From assembly GCF_030656345.1 (NCBI RefSeq), contig NZ_JAUSNR010000015.1, positions 335,418-399,417 on the forward strand: a stretch of DNA of 64,000 bases. The letters are read 5' to 3'. Below the pieces are notes generated by a model. It did no database searches, was not told the origin of the DNA, and worked only from the letters and a program-made list of their open reading frames with translations. Numbering within the stretch: position 1 is the first letter of the stretch; the number at the start of each line of letters is the position of its first letter. This document shows, piece by piece, positions 9,166-18,962 of the stretch. The DNA is from Pseudotabrizicola sp. (lineage in GTDB: Bacteria; Pseudomonadota; Alphaproteobacteria; Rhodobacterales; Rhodobacteraceae). Both the position numbers and the translations under genes were made by a program.

Positions 9166-10800
9166 ATGATGACGATCAAGACCGAGATGCTGCATCCGGC
9201 CGCGACCATGCTTGCCAGCGACGTGCGCGCAGGCAAGCTCAGCCGCCGTGAATTCCTGAGCCGCGCCACCGCGCTGGGCCTCACCGCCCCGGCTGCCTAT
9301 GCCCTGCTGGGGCTTGATGCCCCGGCACAGGCGCAGGCCGCTGCCACCGGCGGCACCCTGCGTGTCGGGATGGAGGTAAAGGCCCAGAAAGACCCGCGCA
9401 CCGCCGACTGGCCGCATATCGCCAACATCTATCGCGGCTGGCTGGAATATCTGGTGCAATACAACCCCGATGGCACCTTTGAAGGCCGCCTGCTGGAAAG
9501 CTGGGAGGCGAACGAAGACGCCACCCAATACACGCTGAACGTCCGCCCCGGTGTCACCTGGAACAATGGCGAGGCGTTTACCGCCGATGACGTGGTGCGC
9601 ATGTTCGAGCGGTGGACCGATGCATCGGTCGAGGGCAATGCCATGGCCTCGCGCTTCCTCGGGCTGGTCGATGACACCACAAAAGCGCTGCGCGACGGTG
9701 CGGTGGTCAAGATCGATGACCTGACCGTGCAGCTGGTGATGTCGATGTCGGATGTGGCCGTGATTGCCAACCTGTCCGACTATCCGGCGGCTGTGGTGCA
9801 TTCGTCCTATGTCGATGGCTCTGACCCCTCGGCCAATCCGATCGGCACCGGCCCTTACCTGCCGCGCGAAGTCTCTGTCGGCCAGCGCGCCATTCTGGCC
9901 CGCAATGAAGGCCACAGCTGGTGGGGCGGCACCGTGCCGCTTGATGAGATCCACTACATCGACTTCGGCACCGACCCCGCCGCCATGGTGGCGCTTGCCG
10001 GTTCCGACGAGATCGACTGCAACTACGAATCCACCGGCGAATTCATCGACGTGCTCGATGGTCTGGGCTGGAACAAGCTGGAAGCCGTCACCGCATCCAC
10101 CATTGTGATGCGGATGAACTCGGCAAACGGCGATCTGTACAAGGAGAAGTCGGTACGTCAGGCGATCCAGAAAGCCGTCGATCCGGCGGTCATTCTGGAA
10201 CTGGGCTACAACGGCCTTGGCACCACGGCAGAAAACCACCACGCCTGCCCGGTCCACCCGGAATATGCCGAAATTCCGGCACAGACCATCGATCCGGCCG
10301 GCCTGCGCCCGGCGCTGGAAGCCGCTGGCATGGCTGACACCGAATTCGAGCTGATCTCGCTCGATGATGGCTGGGAAGCCGCCTCGACCGATGCGGTGGC
10401 CGCACAGCTGCGCGACGCCGGTGCCAATATCAAGCGCACGGTGATGCCGGGGTCAACCTTCTGGAACGACTGGCAGAAGTACCCGTTTTCGTCGACCACA
10501 TGGAACCACCGCCCGCTGGCGGTGCAGAACATGGCGCTGGCCTATACCTCTACCGGCTCGTGGAACGAGACCGGCATGGCCGTGCCAGAGTTCGACGCCG
10601 CCATGACGCAGGCCCTGTCGCTGGCCGATGCCGATGCCCGGCGTGAAGTGATGGTGACGCTGCAGACCATCCTGCAGGACGAAGGCTATATCATCCAGCC
10701 GTTCTGGCGCTCGCTCTACCGCCATGCCCGCGCGGGGGTGAACATCGACATGCACCCGTCGTTCGAGCATCACCATTACAAGTGGTCGCTGGACGCCTGA
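9166..10800 (+). CDS. ABC transporter substrate-binding protein, family 5 (peptide/opine type)
   Basis: Periplasmic solute-binding protein of the SBP_bac_5 family (DppA/OppA-like). The N terminus has a twin-arginine signal: SRREFL at residues 26-31, then a hydrophobic stretch and an Ala-rich cleavage region (APAQAQAA). Downstream are the family patterns LAESW-like LLESWEANEDATQYTLNVRPGVTW... and GTGPYLPRE. I chose ATG 9166 (a second ATG is adjacent) because AGGGAG lies just upstream; the frame is open further 5'. Followed by two permeases and a fused ATPase, so it is the binding component of a complete importer. Substrate not determinable. Confidence 0.92.
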   Translation: MMTIKTEMLHPAATMLASDVRAGKLSRREFLSRATALGLTAPAAYALLGLDAPAQAQAAATGGTLRVGMEVKAQKDPRTADWPHIANIYRGWLEYLVQYNPDGTFEGRLLESWEANEDATQYTLNVRPGVTWNNGEAFTADDVVRMFERWTDASVEGNAMASRFLGLVDDTTKALRDGAVVKIDDLTVQLVMSMSDVAVIANLSDYPAAVVHSSYVDGSDPSANPIGTGPYLPREVSVGQRAILARNEGHSWWGGTVPLDEIHYIDFGTDPAAMVALAGSDEIDCNYESTGEFIDVLDGLGWNKLEAVTASTIVMRMNSANGDLYKEKSVRQAIQKAVDPAVILELGYNGLGTTAENHHACPVHPEYAEIPAQTIDPAGLRPALEAAGMADTEFELISLDDGWEAASTDAVAAQLRDAGANIKRTVMPGSTFWNDWQKYPFSSTTWNHRPLAVQNMALAYTSTGSWNETGMAVPEFDAAMTQALSLADADARREVMVTLQTILQDEGYIIQPFWRSLYRHARAGVNIDMHPSFEHHHYKWSLDA

Positions 10801-10904
10801 TCCGTACCAAAGGGACTGCGGCACAAGTGCCGCGGTCCGCCTTCTGCTCAAGCCACTCCTTTCGCCGCCGCCCTGCGCCGCCCCCCGCAAGGAAGGATAA
10901 AGCC

Positions 10905-11990
10905 ATGCTGCCGTTTCTGCTGCGCCGGGTCGGCGTGATGATTCTGACTGCGCTGACGCTCAGTTTCATCGTGTTCTGCCTGACCAACCTTGCCCCCAAT
11001 CTGGAAAAGCTGGCCCGCACCGAAGGGTCGGTCCGCATGTCGGATGAGGCGGTGGACTCGTGGATCGTGAACAACGGCCACGGCGGGTTGATGATCACCC
11101 GCTACGGCCAATGGCTGGGCGTGGTGCCGGGCTGGACCCGCACCGATGCCGCAGGCGTCACCCGCGGCCGCTGCATCACCCGCTTTGTCACCGCCGAAGA
11201 GGCCCCGCGCTTTTGCGGCATCCTGCAGGGCGACTGGGGCACCTCGACCGTGTTCCGCGAGCCGGTGAGCAAAACCATCTCCGACAAGCTGGCCTCCACC
11301 GGCTGGCTGATGCTCTGGGTGATGCTGGTGATGGTGCCGGTGTCGCTGATCATCGGTGTCTTGTCAGGCATGCGCGAGGGCAGCCGGACCGACCGGGTGC
11401 TGTCCACCTTTGCCATCGCCACCACCGCCACGCCGGAATATGTGTCCGGCGTCATTCTGGTGGTGATCTTCGCCTCGGCCACCACCGGCATCTCGCCGAT
11501 CCTGGCCGAATGGGGCTGGATCAGCGGGCGCACGCTGTTTCTGGGCACCGCCACATCGGCCATCGACAAGATCACCTTCTGGAACTTCGCCCTGCCGGTG
11601 ATGACCATCGCCCTGTACGGCATCGGCTACATCGCCCGGATGACGCGGGCGAGCATGACCGAGGTGATGACCCAGCAATACATCCGCACCGCGCGGCTGA
11701 AAGGCGTGGCCTTCCATCAGGTGATCCTGAAACACGCGCTGCGCAACGCGTTGATCGCGCCCTTCACGGTGATCATGCTGCAGTTTCCATGGCTGCTGAA
11801 CGGCGTCGTCATCGTGGAGACGCTGTTCAACTACAAAGGCTTCGGCTGGACACTGGTGCAAGCTGCCGGCAACAACGACATCCAGCTCTTGCTGGCCTGT
11901 TCGGTGGTGGCGGTGTTTGTCGTGCTGGTCACCCAGCTGATCTCTGACGTCGGCTATGTCTTCCTGAATCCCCGCATCCGGCTGAGCTGA
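10905..11990 (+). CDS. ABC transporter permease, DppB/OppB type
   Basis: First inner-membrane permease of the importer. It begins MLPFLLRRVGVMILTALTLSFIVFCLTNLAP, the standard N terminus of this family. The C-terminal part has the ATPase-coupling EAA-like segment (IRTARLKGVAFHQVILKHALRNALI). Ribosome-binding site GGAAGGA precedes ATG 10905. An unusually long periplasmic segment (about residues 25-110) separates TM1 from the rest. It lies 104 bases after the binding protein and 12 bases before the second permease. Confidence 0.93.
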   Translation: MLPFLLRRVGVMILTALTLSFIVFCLTNLAPNLEKLARTEGSVRMSDEAVDSWIVNNGHGGLMITRYGQWLGVVPGWTRTDAAGVTRGRCITRFVTAEEAPRFCGILQGDWGTSTVFREPVSKTISDKLASTGWLMLWVMLVMVPVSLIIGVLSGMREGSRTDRVLSTFAIATTATPEYVSGVILVVIFASATTGISPILAEWGWISGRTLFLGTATSAIDKITFWNFALPVMTIALYGIGYIARMTRASMTEVMTQQYIRTARLKGVAFHQVILKHALRNALIAPFTVIMLQFPWLLNGVVIVETLFNYKGFGWTLVQAAGNNDIQLLLACSVVAVFVVLVTQLISDVGYVFLNPRIRLS

Positions 11991-12002
11991 GGAATAACGC
12001 GT

Positions 12003-13154
12003 ATGGAACCCCTCTCCTGGCCGATGATCTTCGTCAAAATGGCCGTGCAGTTCTGGCCGGTCTGGGCCGCGCTGGCCGCAACCGTGGCGATGTCGCTGCA
12101 GTTCCGCCGCCGCCTTGGCCTCTATGGCAAGCTGTTTGATTCAAACGTCGGGATCGCCGGTTTCATCATCGTGATGTTCTGGGTGTTCACGGCGATTTTC
12201 GCCGACATGATCATCACCTTCAACCCGATCGGCCAGCTCTCGGGGCTCAAGAACGCCCTGCCCGGCACGCCGCTGCCCGATACCGACCAGTGGTACCTGC
12301 TGGGCGGCGATCATCTGGCGCGCGATGTGTTCTCCCGCATGGTGATGGGCGCGCGCCGGGTGCTGACCATCGCGCCCGCGGCCACCGTCATCGCCTTCAT
12401 GGTTGGCATCACCCTTGGCCTGCCCGCCGGATATTTCGGCGGCAGGCTCGATACCGGCCTCAGCTTCATCGCCAATCTGGTCCTCGCTTTCCCGGTGATC
12501 TTACTGTTCTACCTGCTGGTCACGCCGGAAATCCGCTCGACCGGCGTGCCGATTGCGCTGGCCGCCGTGCTGTTCCTGTTCCCGGTGATCTTCGTCTCGG
12601 TGCTGCTGAACAGCCGCTATTTCACCACGCCTGCGCGCCGTAACCTCTATGTCGGTGTGGCGCTTGCCATCGGCCTCTGGGCCTATTCCGGGCTGGCCTT
12701 CAACATGGACCCCACCGGCATCTGGTCGATGGACCCGAACCTGCTGAACGTCTTCGTCTCGGTGGTTTTCGTCAACGCCCCGACCGTGTTCCGCATCGTG
12801 CGCGGCATCGTGATGGACCTCAAATCGCGCGATTACGTCGCCGCGGGCCAGACCCGGGGCGAAGGTGCCTGGTACATCATGCTGTGGGAGATCCTGCCCA
12901 ATGCGCGCGGGCCGCTGATCGTCGATTTCTGCCTGCGGATCGGCTACACCACCATCCTTCTGGGCACGCTGGGCTTTTTCGGCCTTGGCGTCTCGCCTGA
13001 ATCCCCCGACTGGGGCAGCACCATCGACGATGGCCGCCGCCTGCTGTCGATCTACCCCCACCCCGCCGTCGTCCCCGCACTGGCCCTGATGAGCCTCGTC
13101 CTCGGCCTCAACCTCCTCGCCGACGGGTTGCGCGAAGAATCCATGCGCGACTGA
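12003..13154 (+). CDS. ABC transporter permease, DppC/OppC type
   Basis: Second permease of the importer, 383 residues. The N-terminal OppC-like segment around residues 40-65 (LFDSNVGIAGFIIVMFWVFTAIFADM), the LLGGDHLARDVFSRMVMGARR motif and the coupling loop (VAAGQTRGEGAWYIMLWEILPNARGPL) are clear. It is longer than the usual 280-300 residues owing to a membrane segment in the middle (residues about 165-235). It is separated from the ATPase gene by a hairpin repeat. Confidence 0.92.
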   Translation: MEPLSWPMIFVKMAVQFWPVWAALAATVAMSLQFRRRLGLYGKLFDSNVGIAGFIIVMFWVFTAIFADMIITFNPIGQLSGLKNALPGTPLPDTDQWYLLGGDHLARDVFSRMVMGARRVLTIAPAATVIAFMVGITLGLPAGYFGGRLDTGLSFIANLVLAFPVILLFYLLVTPEIRSTGVPIALAAVLFLFPVIFVSVLLNSRYFTTPARRNLYVGVALAIGLWAYSGLAFNMDPTGIWSMDPNLLNVFVSVVFVNAPTVFRIVRGIVMDLKSRDYVAAGQTRGEGAWYIMLWEILPNARGPLIVDFCLRIGYTTILLGTLGFFGLGVSPESPDWGSTIDDGRRLLSIYPHPAVVPALALMSLVLGLNLLADGLREESMRD

Positions 13155-13157
13155 TCA

Positions 13158-13202
13158 TTATCTGTTCATAAATATCCCGGGGGTCCGGGGGTTGGCCCCC
13201 GG
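13158..13202 (-). repeat. Dispersed hairpin-tail element between permease and ATPase genes
   Basis: On the minus strand this reads as a GC hairpin (CCGGGGG-loop-CCCCCGG, arms 13185-13191 and 13196-13202), then ACCCCCGGGATATTTATGAACAGATAA. The same architecture recurs at 51129-51175 (minus) and 58519-58565 (plus). In the direction of importer transcription it is a 7-bp hairpin without a U-run, which might reduce read-through into the ATPase gene or mark an RNA processing site. Confidence 0.65.
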
Positions 13203-13229
13203 TCCCGCAGTTCGACAAAGGAACAACCG

Positions 13230-15311
13230 ATGACCGACTGGGACCCGTCCAAACCCATCCTCGAAATCGAGAACCTCTCGATTTCCTTCTTCACCCGTCT
13301 GCGCGAAATCCCTGCGGTGATGGATTTTTCCTGCACCGTTATGCCGGGCGAATCGATGGGGCTGGTGGGCGAATCCGGTTGTGGCAAATCCACCGTGGCG
13401 CTTGCCGTCATGCGCGATCTTGGCAAGAACGGCCGCATCGTTTCAGGCTCCATCAAGTTCAAGGGCCGCGATCTGACCCATATGACCGAGGAAGAGTTGC
13501 GCCACATCCGTGGCTCGGAAATTGCGATGATCTATCAGGAACCGATGGCCAGCCTGAACCCCGCGATGCGGGTGGGCGATCAGCTGGCCGAGGTGCCGAT
13601 GATTCATCAGGGCATGAACCGGGCCGACGCCTTGCACCTCGCCCGCCAGATCATCGCCGATGTCCGCCTGCCCGACCCCGACCGCATCTTGCGCGCCTAT
13701 CCGCACCAGCTGTCGGGCGGTCAGCAGCAGCGCATCGTCATCGCCATGGCGCTGATGGCCAAGCCGGCGCTGCTGATCCTGGACGAACCCACCACCGCGC
13801 TGGATGTGACGGTCGAGGCGGGAATCGTCGATCTGGTCAAGGATCTGGGCACGAAATACGGCACCTCGATGCTGTTCATCAGCCACAACCTTGGCCTGAT
13901 CCTTGATGTCTGCGACCGGCTGTGCGTGATGTATTCCGGTGAGGCGGTAGAGACCGGCAATGTGATCGAAGTGTTCGACAAGATGCGCCACCCCTATACG
14001 CAGGCGCTGTTCCGCTCGATCCCGCTGCCGGGGGCGGACAAGAATTCCAGCCCGCTGATCGCCATTCCGGGCAATTTCCCGCTGCCGCATGAACGCCCCC
14101 CGGGCTGCAACTTCGGCCCGCGCTGCGACTATTTCCGCGACGGTCTGTGCAACGCGCAAGAGGTGCCGATGGACCCGGTGCCGGGCCATGACCGCCACGC
14201 CACCCGCTGCCTGCGCTGGCGCGAGATCGACTGGGACGCGCCGCCAAAGGTCGGCAAGGTGACCGAGAAGCTGCCGCGCGGGCGGCTGGTGCTGAAGATG
14301 GAGGACCTGAAGAAATATTACGCGGTGTCGGCCGGAGCCTTTGGCGGCGGTGCGGAAAAGGTGGTGAAAGCCAACGAATCCCTCAGCTTTGAGGCGCATG
14401 AGAATGAAACCCTCGCCATCGTTGGCGAATCGGGCTGCGGCAAATCCACCTTTGCCAAGGTGCTGATGGGGTTGGAGACTGCGACCTCTGGCAGCATCAT
14501 GCTGTTTGACGAAAACGTGCAGGACACACCGATTCAGGCGCGCAACACCGATACGGTGTCAAAGCTGCAGATGGTGTTCCAGAACCCGTTCGACACGCTG
14601 AACCCCAGCATGACCGTGGGCCGCCAGATCATCCGCGCGCTGGAGATTTTCCAGAAGGGCACCTCTGACGCCGACCGGGTCGACCGGATGCTGACGCTGC
14701 TCGACATGGTGAAACTGCCGCGCGCCTTTGCCGACCGGATGCCGCGCCAACTGTCGGGCGGGCAGAAACAACGCGTCGGCATTGCGCGGGCCTTTGCCGG
14801 CGGGGCCAAGGTGGTGGTGGCGGATGAACCCGTCAGCGCTTTGGATGTGTCGGTGCAGGCGGCAGTGACCGACCTGTTGATGGATATTCAGCGCGAGAAC
14901 CACACCACGTTGTTGTTCATCAGCCACGATCTGTCGATCGTGCGCTATCTGTCAGACCGGGTTATGGTGATGTACCTTGGCCATGTGGTGGAACTCGGCA
15001 CCACCGATCAGGTTTTCGCCCCGCCATATCACCCCTATACCGAGGCGCTGCTCTCAGCTGTGCCCATCGCCGACACCCGCGTGAAAAAGCGCCGGATCGT
15101 GCTGGAGGGCGATATTCCATCGGCCATGAACCCACCCCCCGGCTGCCCGTTCCAGACCCGCTGCCGCTGGAAATCGCAAGTGCCCGGCAATCTGTGCGAC
15201 ACGGTGCTGCCCCCCGTACAGGTGCTGGCGGGCGGGCATCAGATCAAGTGCCATCTGTCGGAAGCGCAATTTGCAGAGATGGAGCCGGTGATCACGATTG
15301 CCGCCGAATAG
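13230..15311 (+). CDS. ABC transporter ATP-binding protein with two fused nucleotide-binding domains (DppD-DppF type)
   Basis: A 693-residue fusion of two oligopeptide-type ATPases that powers the importer upstream. Domain 1 has Walker A GESGCGKST at 47-55, signature LSGGQQQR and the Walker B ILDEP. Domain 2 repeats GESGCGKST near residue 398, LSGGQKQR and VADEP. Each domain is followed by the cysteine-containing oligopeptide C-terminal extension (PPGCNFGPRC and PPGCPFQTRC), known in Dpp/Opp ATPases for metal binding. The fusion is common in importers of the GsiA/YejF type. ATG 13230 follows AAAGGA. Confidence 0.95.
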   Translation: MTDWDPSKPILEIENLSISFFTRLREIPAVMDFSCTVMPGESMGLVGESGCGKSTVALAVMRDLGKNGRIVSGSIKFKGRDLTHMTEEELRHIRGSEIAMIYQEPMASLNPAMRVGDQLAEVPMIHQGMNRADALHLARQIIADVRLPDPDRILRAYPHQLSGGQQQRIVIAMALMAKPALLILDEPTTALDVTVEAGIVDLVKDLGTKYGTSMLFISHNLGLILDVCDRLCVMYSGEAVETGNVIEVFDKMRHPYTQALFRSIPLPGADKNSSPLIAIPGNFPLPHERPPGCNFGPRCDYFRDGLCNAQEVPMDPVPGHDRHATRCLRWREIDWDAPPKVGKVTEKLPRGRLVLKMEDLKKYYAVSAGAFGGGAEKVVKANESLSFEAHENETLAIVGESGCGKSTFAKVLMGLETATSGSIMLFDENVQDTPIQARNTDTVSKLQMVFQNPFDTLNPSMTVGRQIIRALEIFQKGTSDADRVDRMLTLLDMVKLPRAFADRMPRQLSGGQKQRVGIARAFAGGAKVVVADEPVSALDVSVQAAVTDLLMDIQRENHTTLLFISHDLSIVRYLSDRVMVMYLGHVVELGTTDQVFAPPYHPYTEALLSAVPIADTRVKKRRIVLEGDIPSAMNPPPGCPFQTRCRWKSQVPGNLCDTVLPPVQVLAGGHQIKCHLSEAQFAEMEPVITIAAE

Positions 15312-15343
15312 GCGGGTGGCTGGCGTCGGAGCGCGCCGCGCGG

Positions 15344-15364
15344 GAGTATTTTTGTCAAGATGAA
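15344..15364 (+). repeat. Tail-only copy of the dispersed element
   Basis: Contains AGTATTTTTGTCAAGATGAA, identical to the tail at 58546-58565 upstream of ilvH. Here it lies between the convergent ends of the ABC ATPase gene and the Mth938-like gene. The GC hairpin arm seen in the other copies is absent or degenerate (GCGCGCCGCGC just upstream). Confidence 0.6.
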
Positions 15365-15375
15365 CGGCCGGGGCC

Positions 15376-15744
15376 TCAGCCCTTGACGCTGTGAACCGGC
15401 AACAGGGCGGCGGCGATGCGGCGGCCTTCGGACAGCAGCACGTTATAAGTGCGGCAGGCGGCGGGGGAGTTCATCACCTCAACCCCGATGCCCGATGCCT
15501 CCAGCAGGGTGCGGAAACCGGCGGGCGGATGCGCGATTTCGGCGCCGGTGCCGACGAACAGCACGTCGATGCGCCCGGCCAGTGACAAGGGCGTTTCGGT
15601 GTCGTCAAACCCGCCCCACAGCCCGGCATCCCACGGCGTGATCAGGCAGGCCCCGCGCAGCACATGGCCATCCACACGGAAGAATCCCGGGCCGTAGCCG
15701 TCGATGGCTTTTGCCGTGCCATAGCTGATCTCTGTCAGGCGCAT
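15376..15744 (-). CDS. Mth938-like domain protein (DUF498/NDUFAF3 family)
   Basis: A 122-residue protein with the compact Mth938-like fold pattern: YGPGFFRVDGHVLRGACLITP near the start, then DVLFVGTGAEIAHPP and GIGVEVMNSPAACRTYNVLLSEGRRIAAALLP. Family members include mitochondrial NDUFAF3, a complex I assembly factor; bacterial members are frequently placed next to secDF, as here, where its ATG lies 4 bases beyond the secF stop. Precise function in bacteria is not established. Confidence 0.9.
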   Translation of the reverse strand: MRLTEISYGTAKAIDGYGPGFFRVDGHVLRGACLITPWDAGLWGGFDDTETPLSLAGRIDVLFVGTGAEIAHPPAGFRTLLEASGIGVEVMNSPAACRTYNVLLSEGRRIAAALLPVHSVKG

Positions 15745-15748
15745 CGGA

Positions 15749-16723
15749 TCACGCGTCGATATTGGCGTATTCGTCGGGGGTGCCGTTCTTCTTCGGCTTG
15801 TCGGTCCGGTCCAGCCCGATCATCAGCACCAGATTTTTGGCGACATAGACCGAGGAATAGGTGCCGATGACGATGCCAAACGTGATGGCGAACACAAAAC
15901 CGCGGATCACATCGCCGCCAAAGATCAGCATCGCGATCAGCGCCACCAGCGTGGTGCCGGTGGTCATCAAGGTGCGCGACAGGGTTTCATTGGCCGACAG
16001 GTTCATCACCTCGCGCAGGGGCATGGTTTTGTACTTGATCAGGTTTTCCCGCAACCGGTCAAAGATCACCACGGTGTCGTTGATCGAATAGCCGAGGATG
16101 GTCAGCAGGGCCGCCACGATGGCCAGATCGAACTTGATCTGGAACAGCGCGAACACCCCGATGGTGATGATGATGTCATGCACCAGGGCCGCCACCGCGC
16201 CCACCGCATATTGCCATTCGAAGCGCAGCCAGATGTAGACCAGAATCGCCCCCGACGCGCCGATCACCGCCAGAATGGCGCTGAGGATCAGCTCACCCGA
16301 GACCTTGGGCCCCACCGATTCCACCGATGGAAAGGTGATCGACGGGTCCACCGTCTGCAGCGCGGCTTCAACGGCCAGGATGGTTTCGGGCGTCACCGCC
16401 TCGGACCCGTCCTGTGCGGCGATGCGGACCTGGGCCACGAACTGGTCGGCGGCAAAGGTCGGGTCGAACACCTCGGTGATCGCAGCATCGCCCTGCTCCA
16501 GCCCCGCCATCGCCGCGCGGTAAGCGGCGACATCGACCGGCTGGTTGCTTTCGGTGCGGATCGTGGTGCCGCCCTGAAAATCGATGCCGAAGTTCAGTCC
16601 CATCACCGCCCACAACGTCAGTGCCACCACCATCATCACGGCGGAGATGGCCAGCGTCACGCGCTGATAGGCAAAGAAGTTGATATTGGTGTGTTCGGGC
16701 GCAAGCCGCAGACGAAAAGCCAT
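15749..16723 (-). CDS. secF: Protein translocase subunit SecF
   Basis: Forms the SecDF complex that uses proton motive force to complete protein export through SecYEG. Six TM helices are apparent. The N-terminal motif FGIDFQGGTTIRTES and the C-terminal region YSINDTVVIFDRLREN, with the periplasmic domain between, are typical. Length 324. It follows secD by 11 bases, with GGGAGAAG as ribosome-binding site. Confidence 0.97.
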   Translation of the reverse strand: MAFRLRLAPEHTNINFFAYQRVTLAISAVMMVVALTLWAVMGLNFGIDFQGGTTIRTESNQPVDVAAYRAAMAGLEQGDAAITEVFDPTFAADQFVAQVRIAAQDGSEAVTPETILAVEAALQTVDPSITFPSVESVGPKVSGELILSAILAVIGASGAILVYIWLRFEWQYAVGAVAALVHDIIITIGVFALFQIKFDLAIVAALLTILGYSINDTVVIFDRLRENLIKYKTMPLREVMNLSANETLSRTLMTTGTTLVALIAMLIFGGDVIRGFVFAITFGIVIGTYSSVYVAKNLVLMIGLDRTDKPKKNGTPDEYANIDA

Positions 16724-16734
16724 GATCTTCTCCC

Positions 16735-18402
16735 TTACACGATGATGGACTTGGGCCGGCGCCAGCCGATCCAGATTTCGACCAGCACCCGCGTCACGAA
16801 CAACGCGGTGAAGACCGAGGTGATGATGCCGATGCCAAGCGTGATGGCAAAGCCGCGTACCGGACCGGAGCCTACGGCAAACAGCACGGTTGCGGTGATG
16901 AAGGTGGTGATGTTGGCGTCGATGATTGCTGACATCGCCTTTTCATAACCAAGCTGGATTGCACGTGCCGGGTTCTTGGCATTGCGCAACTCCTCACGAA
17001 TCCGCTCGAACACCAGCACATTGGCGTCCACCGCCATGCCGATGGTCAGCACGATGCCGGCAATGCCGGGCAGCGTCAGCGTGCCACCGATGGTGGACAG
17101 CGCGCCGAACAGCAGCGCCACGTTGATGCCAAGCGCCACGGTGGCAAAGGTGCCGAACAGCCCGTAACAGGCGATCATGAAGAACACGACCGCCCCCATC
17201 GCGATCAGCGCCGCGGTCTGGCCGGCATCGATGCTGTCCTGTCCCAGTTCGGGGCCGATGGTGCGTTCTTCCAGAAACGTCAGCTCGGCCGGCAAGGCCC
17301 CGGCGCGCAGCAAGATCGCCAGTTCGGTGCTTTCCTCGACCGAGAAAGACCCGGTGATGATGCCCGACCCACCGGCAATATGGCTCTGGATCACCGGGGC
17401 AGAGATCACCTCGTCATCGAGTACGATGGCGAAGGGCGCGCCGATATTGGCCGCCGTATAATCGCCGAACTTGCGCGCGCCCTGCGGGTTGAAGCGGAAG
17501 TTCACGGCGGGGCGGTTGTTCTGGTCAAAGGCGGGCTGGGCATCGACCAGCTCTTCGCCCGTTACCACCGGGGATTCCTCGATGATGTAGTAGGTGCCGG
17601 GCTCGTTCATCGACGGCAACAGCAGGTTGCGCGGGCCGGGGCTGGCCCCGGCCTCAGAGGTGCGCCCGATCACCGGGTTGAAGGTCAGTTTCGCGGTGGT
17701 GCCGATCAGCGATTTCAGCTCGGCGGCTGACCCGATGCCGGGCACCTGAATCAGGATGCGGTCCGCGCCCTGCCGCTGGATCGTGGGTTCGCGCGTGCCA
17801 ACCTCATCCACCCGGCGGCGCACGATCTCAAGGCTTTGCTGGATGGTGCGGTCGTCGGTGGCGCTGCGCTCGGCCTGTGACAGCTGGATCACAATCTCCA
17901 GCCCTTCGGCGCTGACGTCGATGTCGTTCTGGCCGACGCCGGTCAGGCTGACCACCGGGGTGGCCAGCGCGCGCACGGCCTGCAGTGCGGCAGGCATGCC
18001 GGCGGGTTCAGAGATTGCCACCCGCAGGGTGCCGTCCGGGCTGGGCAGGCGGCGCACATTGCCGACCGCCACGCGCTGGTCGCGCAAACGGTCACGCACC
18101 TCGGGCCACAGCGCATCCATCCGCGATTTGTACACATCCTCGACCCTGACCTCGGCCAGGAGATGCGCGCCACCGCGCAGATCAAGCCCGAGGTTGACAA
18201 GCGAGGACGGCAGCCAGTCCGGCCACAGGTCCAAATCGGCCTGTTGTTCCGGGGTGGCGATGCCGCCTGCGGCTTCCACCGCGGCCCGCGCGTCATTGTG
18301 ACGCTCGATATTGCTGTAGTTCAGGTTGGGTGCAGCCGCGACGATCCCCCATGCACAAATGACAAGGATTATCACACGCTTCCACAGCGGCATGGCGTTC
18401 AT
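16735..18402 (-). CDS. secD: Protein translocase subunit SecD
   Basis: Partner of SecF. TM1 is followed by LGLDLRGGAHLLAEV, a large periplasmic P1 domain, then the C-terminal TM bundle with VLTIGMAVDANVLVFERIREE, the conserved motif containing the proton-relay Asp. Length 555 is normal for alphaproteobacteria. It lies 14 bases after yajC. Confidence 0.97.
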   Translation of the reverse strand: MNAMPLWKRVIILVICAWGIVAAAPNLNYSNIERHNDARAAVEAAGGIATPEQQADLDLWPDWLPSSLVNLGLDLRGGAHLLAEVRVEDVYKSRMDALWPEVRDRLRDQRVAVGNVRRLPSPDGTLRVAISEPAGMPAALQAVRALATPVVSLTGVGQNDIDVSAEGLEIVIQLSQAERSATDDRTIQQSLEIVRRRVDEVGTREPTIQRQGADRILIQVPGIGSAAELKSLIGTTAKLTFNPVIGRTSEAGASPGPRNLLLPSMNEPGTYYIIEESPVVTGEELVDAQPAFDQNNRPAVNFRFNPQGARKFGDYTAANIGAPFAIVLDDEVISAPVIQSHIAGGSGIITGSFSVEESTELAILLRAGALPAELTFLEERTIGPELGQDSIDAGQTAALIAMGAVVFFMIACYGLFGTFATVALGINVALLFGALSTIGGTLTLPGIAGIVLTIGMAVDANVLVFERIREELRNAKNPARAIQLGYEKAMSAIIDANITTFITATVLFAVGSGPVRGFAITLGIGIITSVFTALFVTRVLVEIWIGWRRPKSIIV

Positions 18403-18416
18403 CGCTGGCGTCCCCT

Positions 18417-18740
18417 TCAGGCGGCGGCTGGTTCGGTCTTGTTCATGACCGAGACGATCGTCGCCTTGACGATCTTGACCTTCACGTTATCGGCGATTTC
18501 GACCACGATCGTGCCGTCCTCGTTCACATGGGTTACCTTGCCCACGATGCCGCCTTGCGTCAGCACCTGATCACCCCGGCGCAGCGCTTCGACCAGCGCC
18601 TTGTGCTCTTTGAGTTTTTTCTGCTGCGGCCGGATCAGCAGGAAATACATGATCCCGAAAATCAGGATCAGCGGCACAAAGCTGGTGAAAGCGGCAGCGC
18701 CGCCACCGGCGGCCTGAGCGAAGGCGGGGGTTGCAAACAT
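18417..18740 (-). CDS. yajC: Preprotein translocase accessory subunit YajC
   Basis: Small single-TM partner of SecDF. The membrane segment SFVPLILIFGIMYFLLIRPQQKKLKEHKALVEAL and the following beta domain (LRRGDQVLTQGGIVGKV, VEIADNVKVKIVKATI) are diagnostic. I chose ATG 18740 (MFATPAFAQ) with GAGGA upstream; ATGs at 18746 and 18752 are in frame and would add 2 or 4 residues. First gene of the yajC-secD-secF operon, divergent from serS. Confidence 0.96.
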   Translation of the reverse strand: MFATPAFAQAAGGGAAAFTSFVPLILIFGIMYFLLIRPQQKKLKEHKALVEALRRGDQVLTQGGIVGKVTHVNEDGTIVVEIADNVKVKIVKATIVSVMNKTEPAAA

Positions 18741-18962
18741 CGGCATCCTCATCACTGTCGGCGGGGAAAAGCCCCGGATTTCATTGCCGCGCACCCTATC
18801 TGCGGGGGCGTGCGGCTGCAAGACGGGCCCGTCTGCGACCCTTGGCCTGCCATATATGCGGGGCGGGCGCAGATTGGTAGGGCCTTGGCGCAGCTTTTCG
18901 CACCCCCTTTTTCCGCGTGCCCAATTGGGGCATAAGCGGCGCAGACACAGCAAGAGGCCATC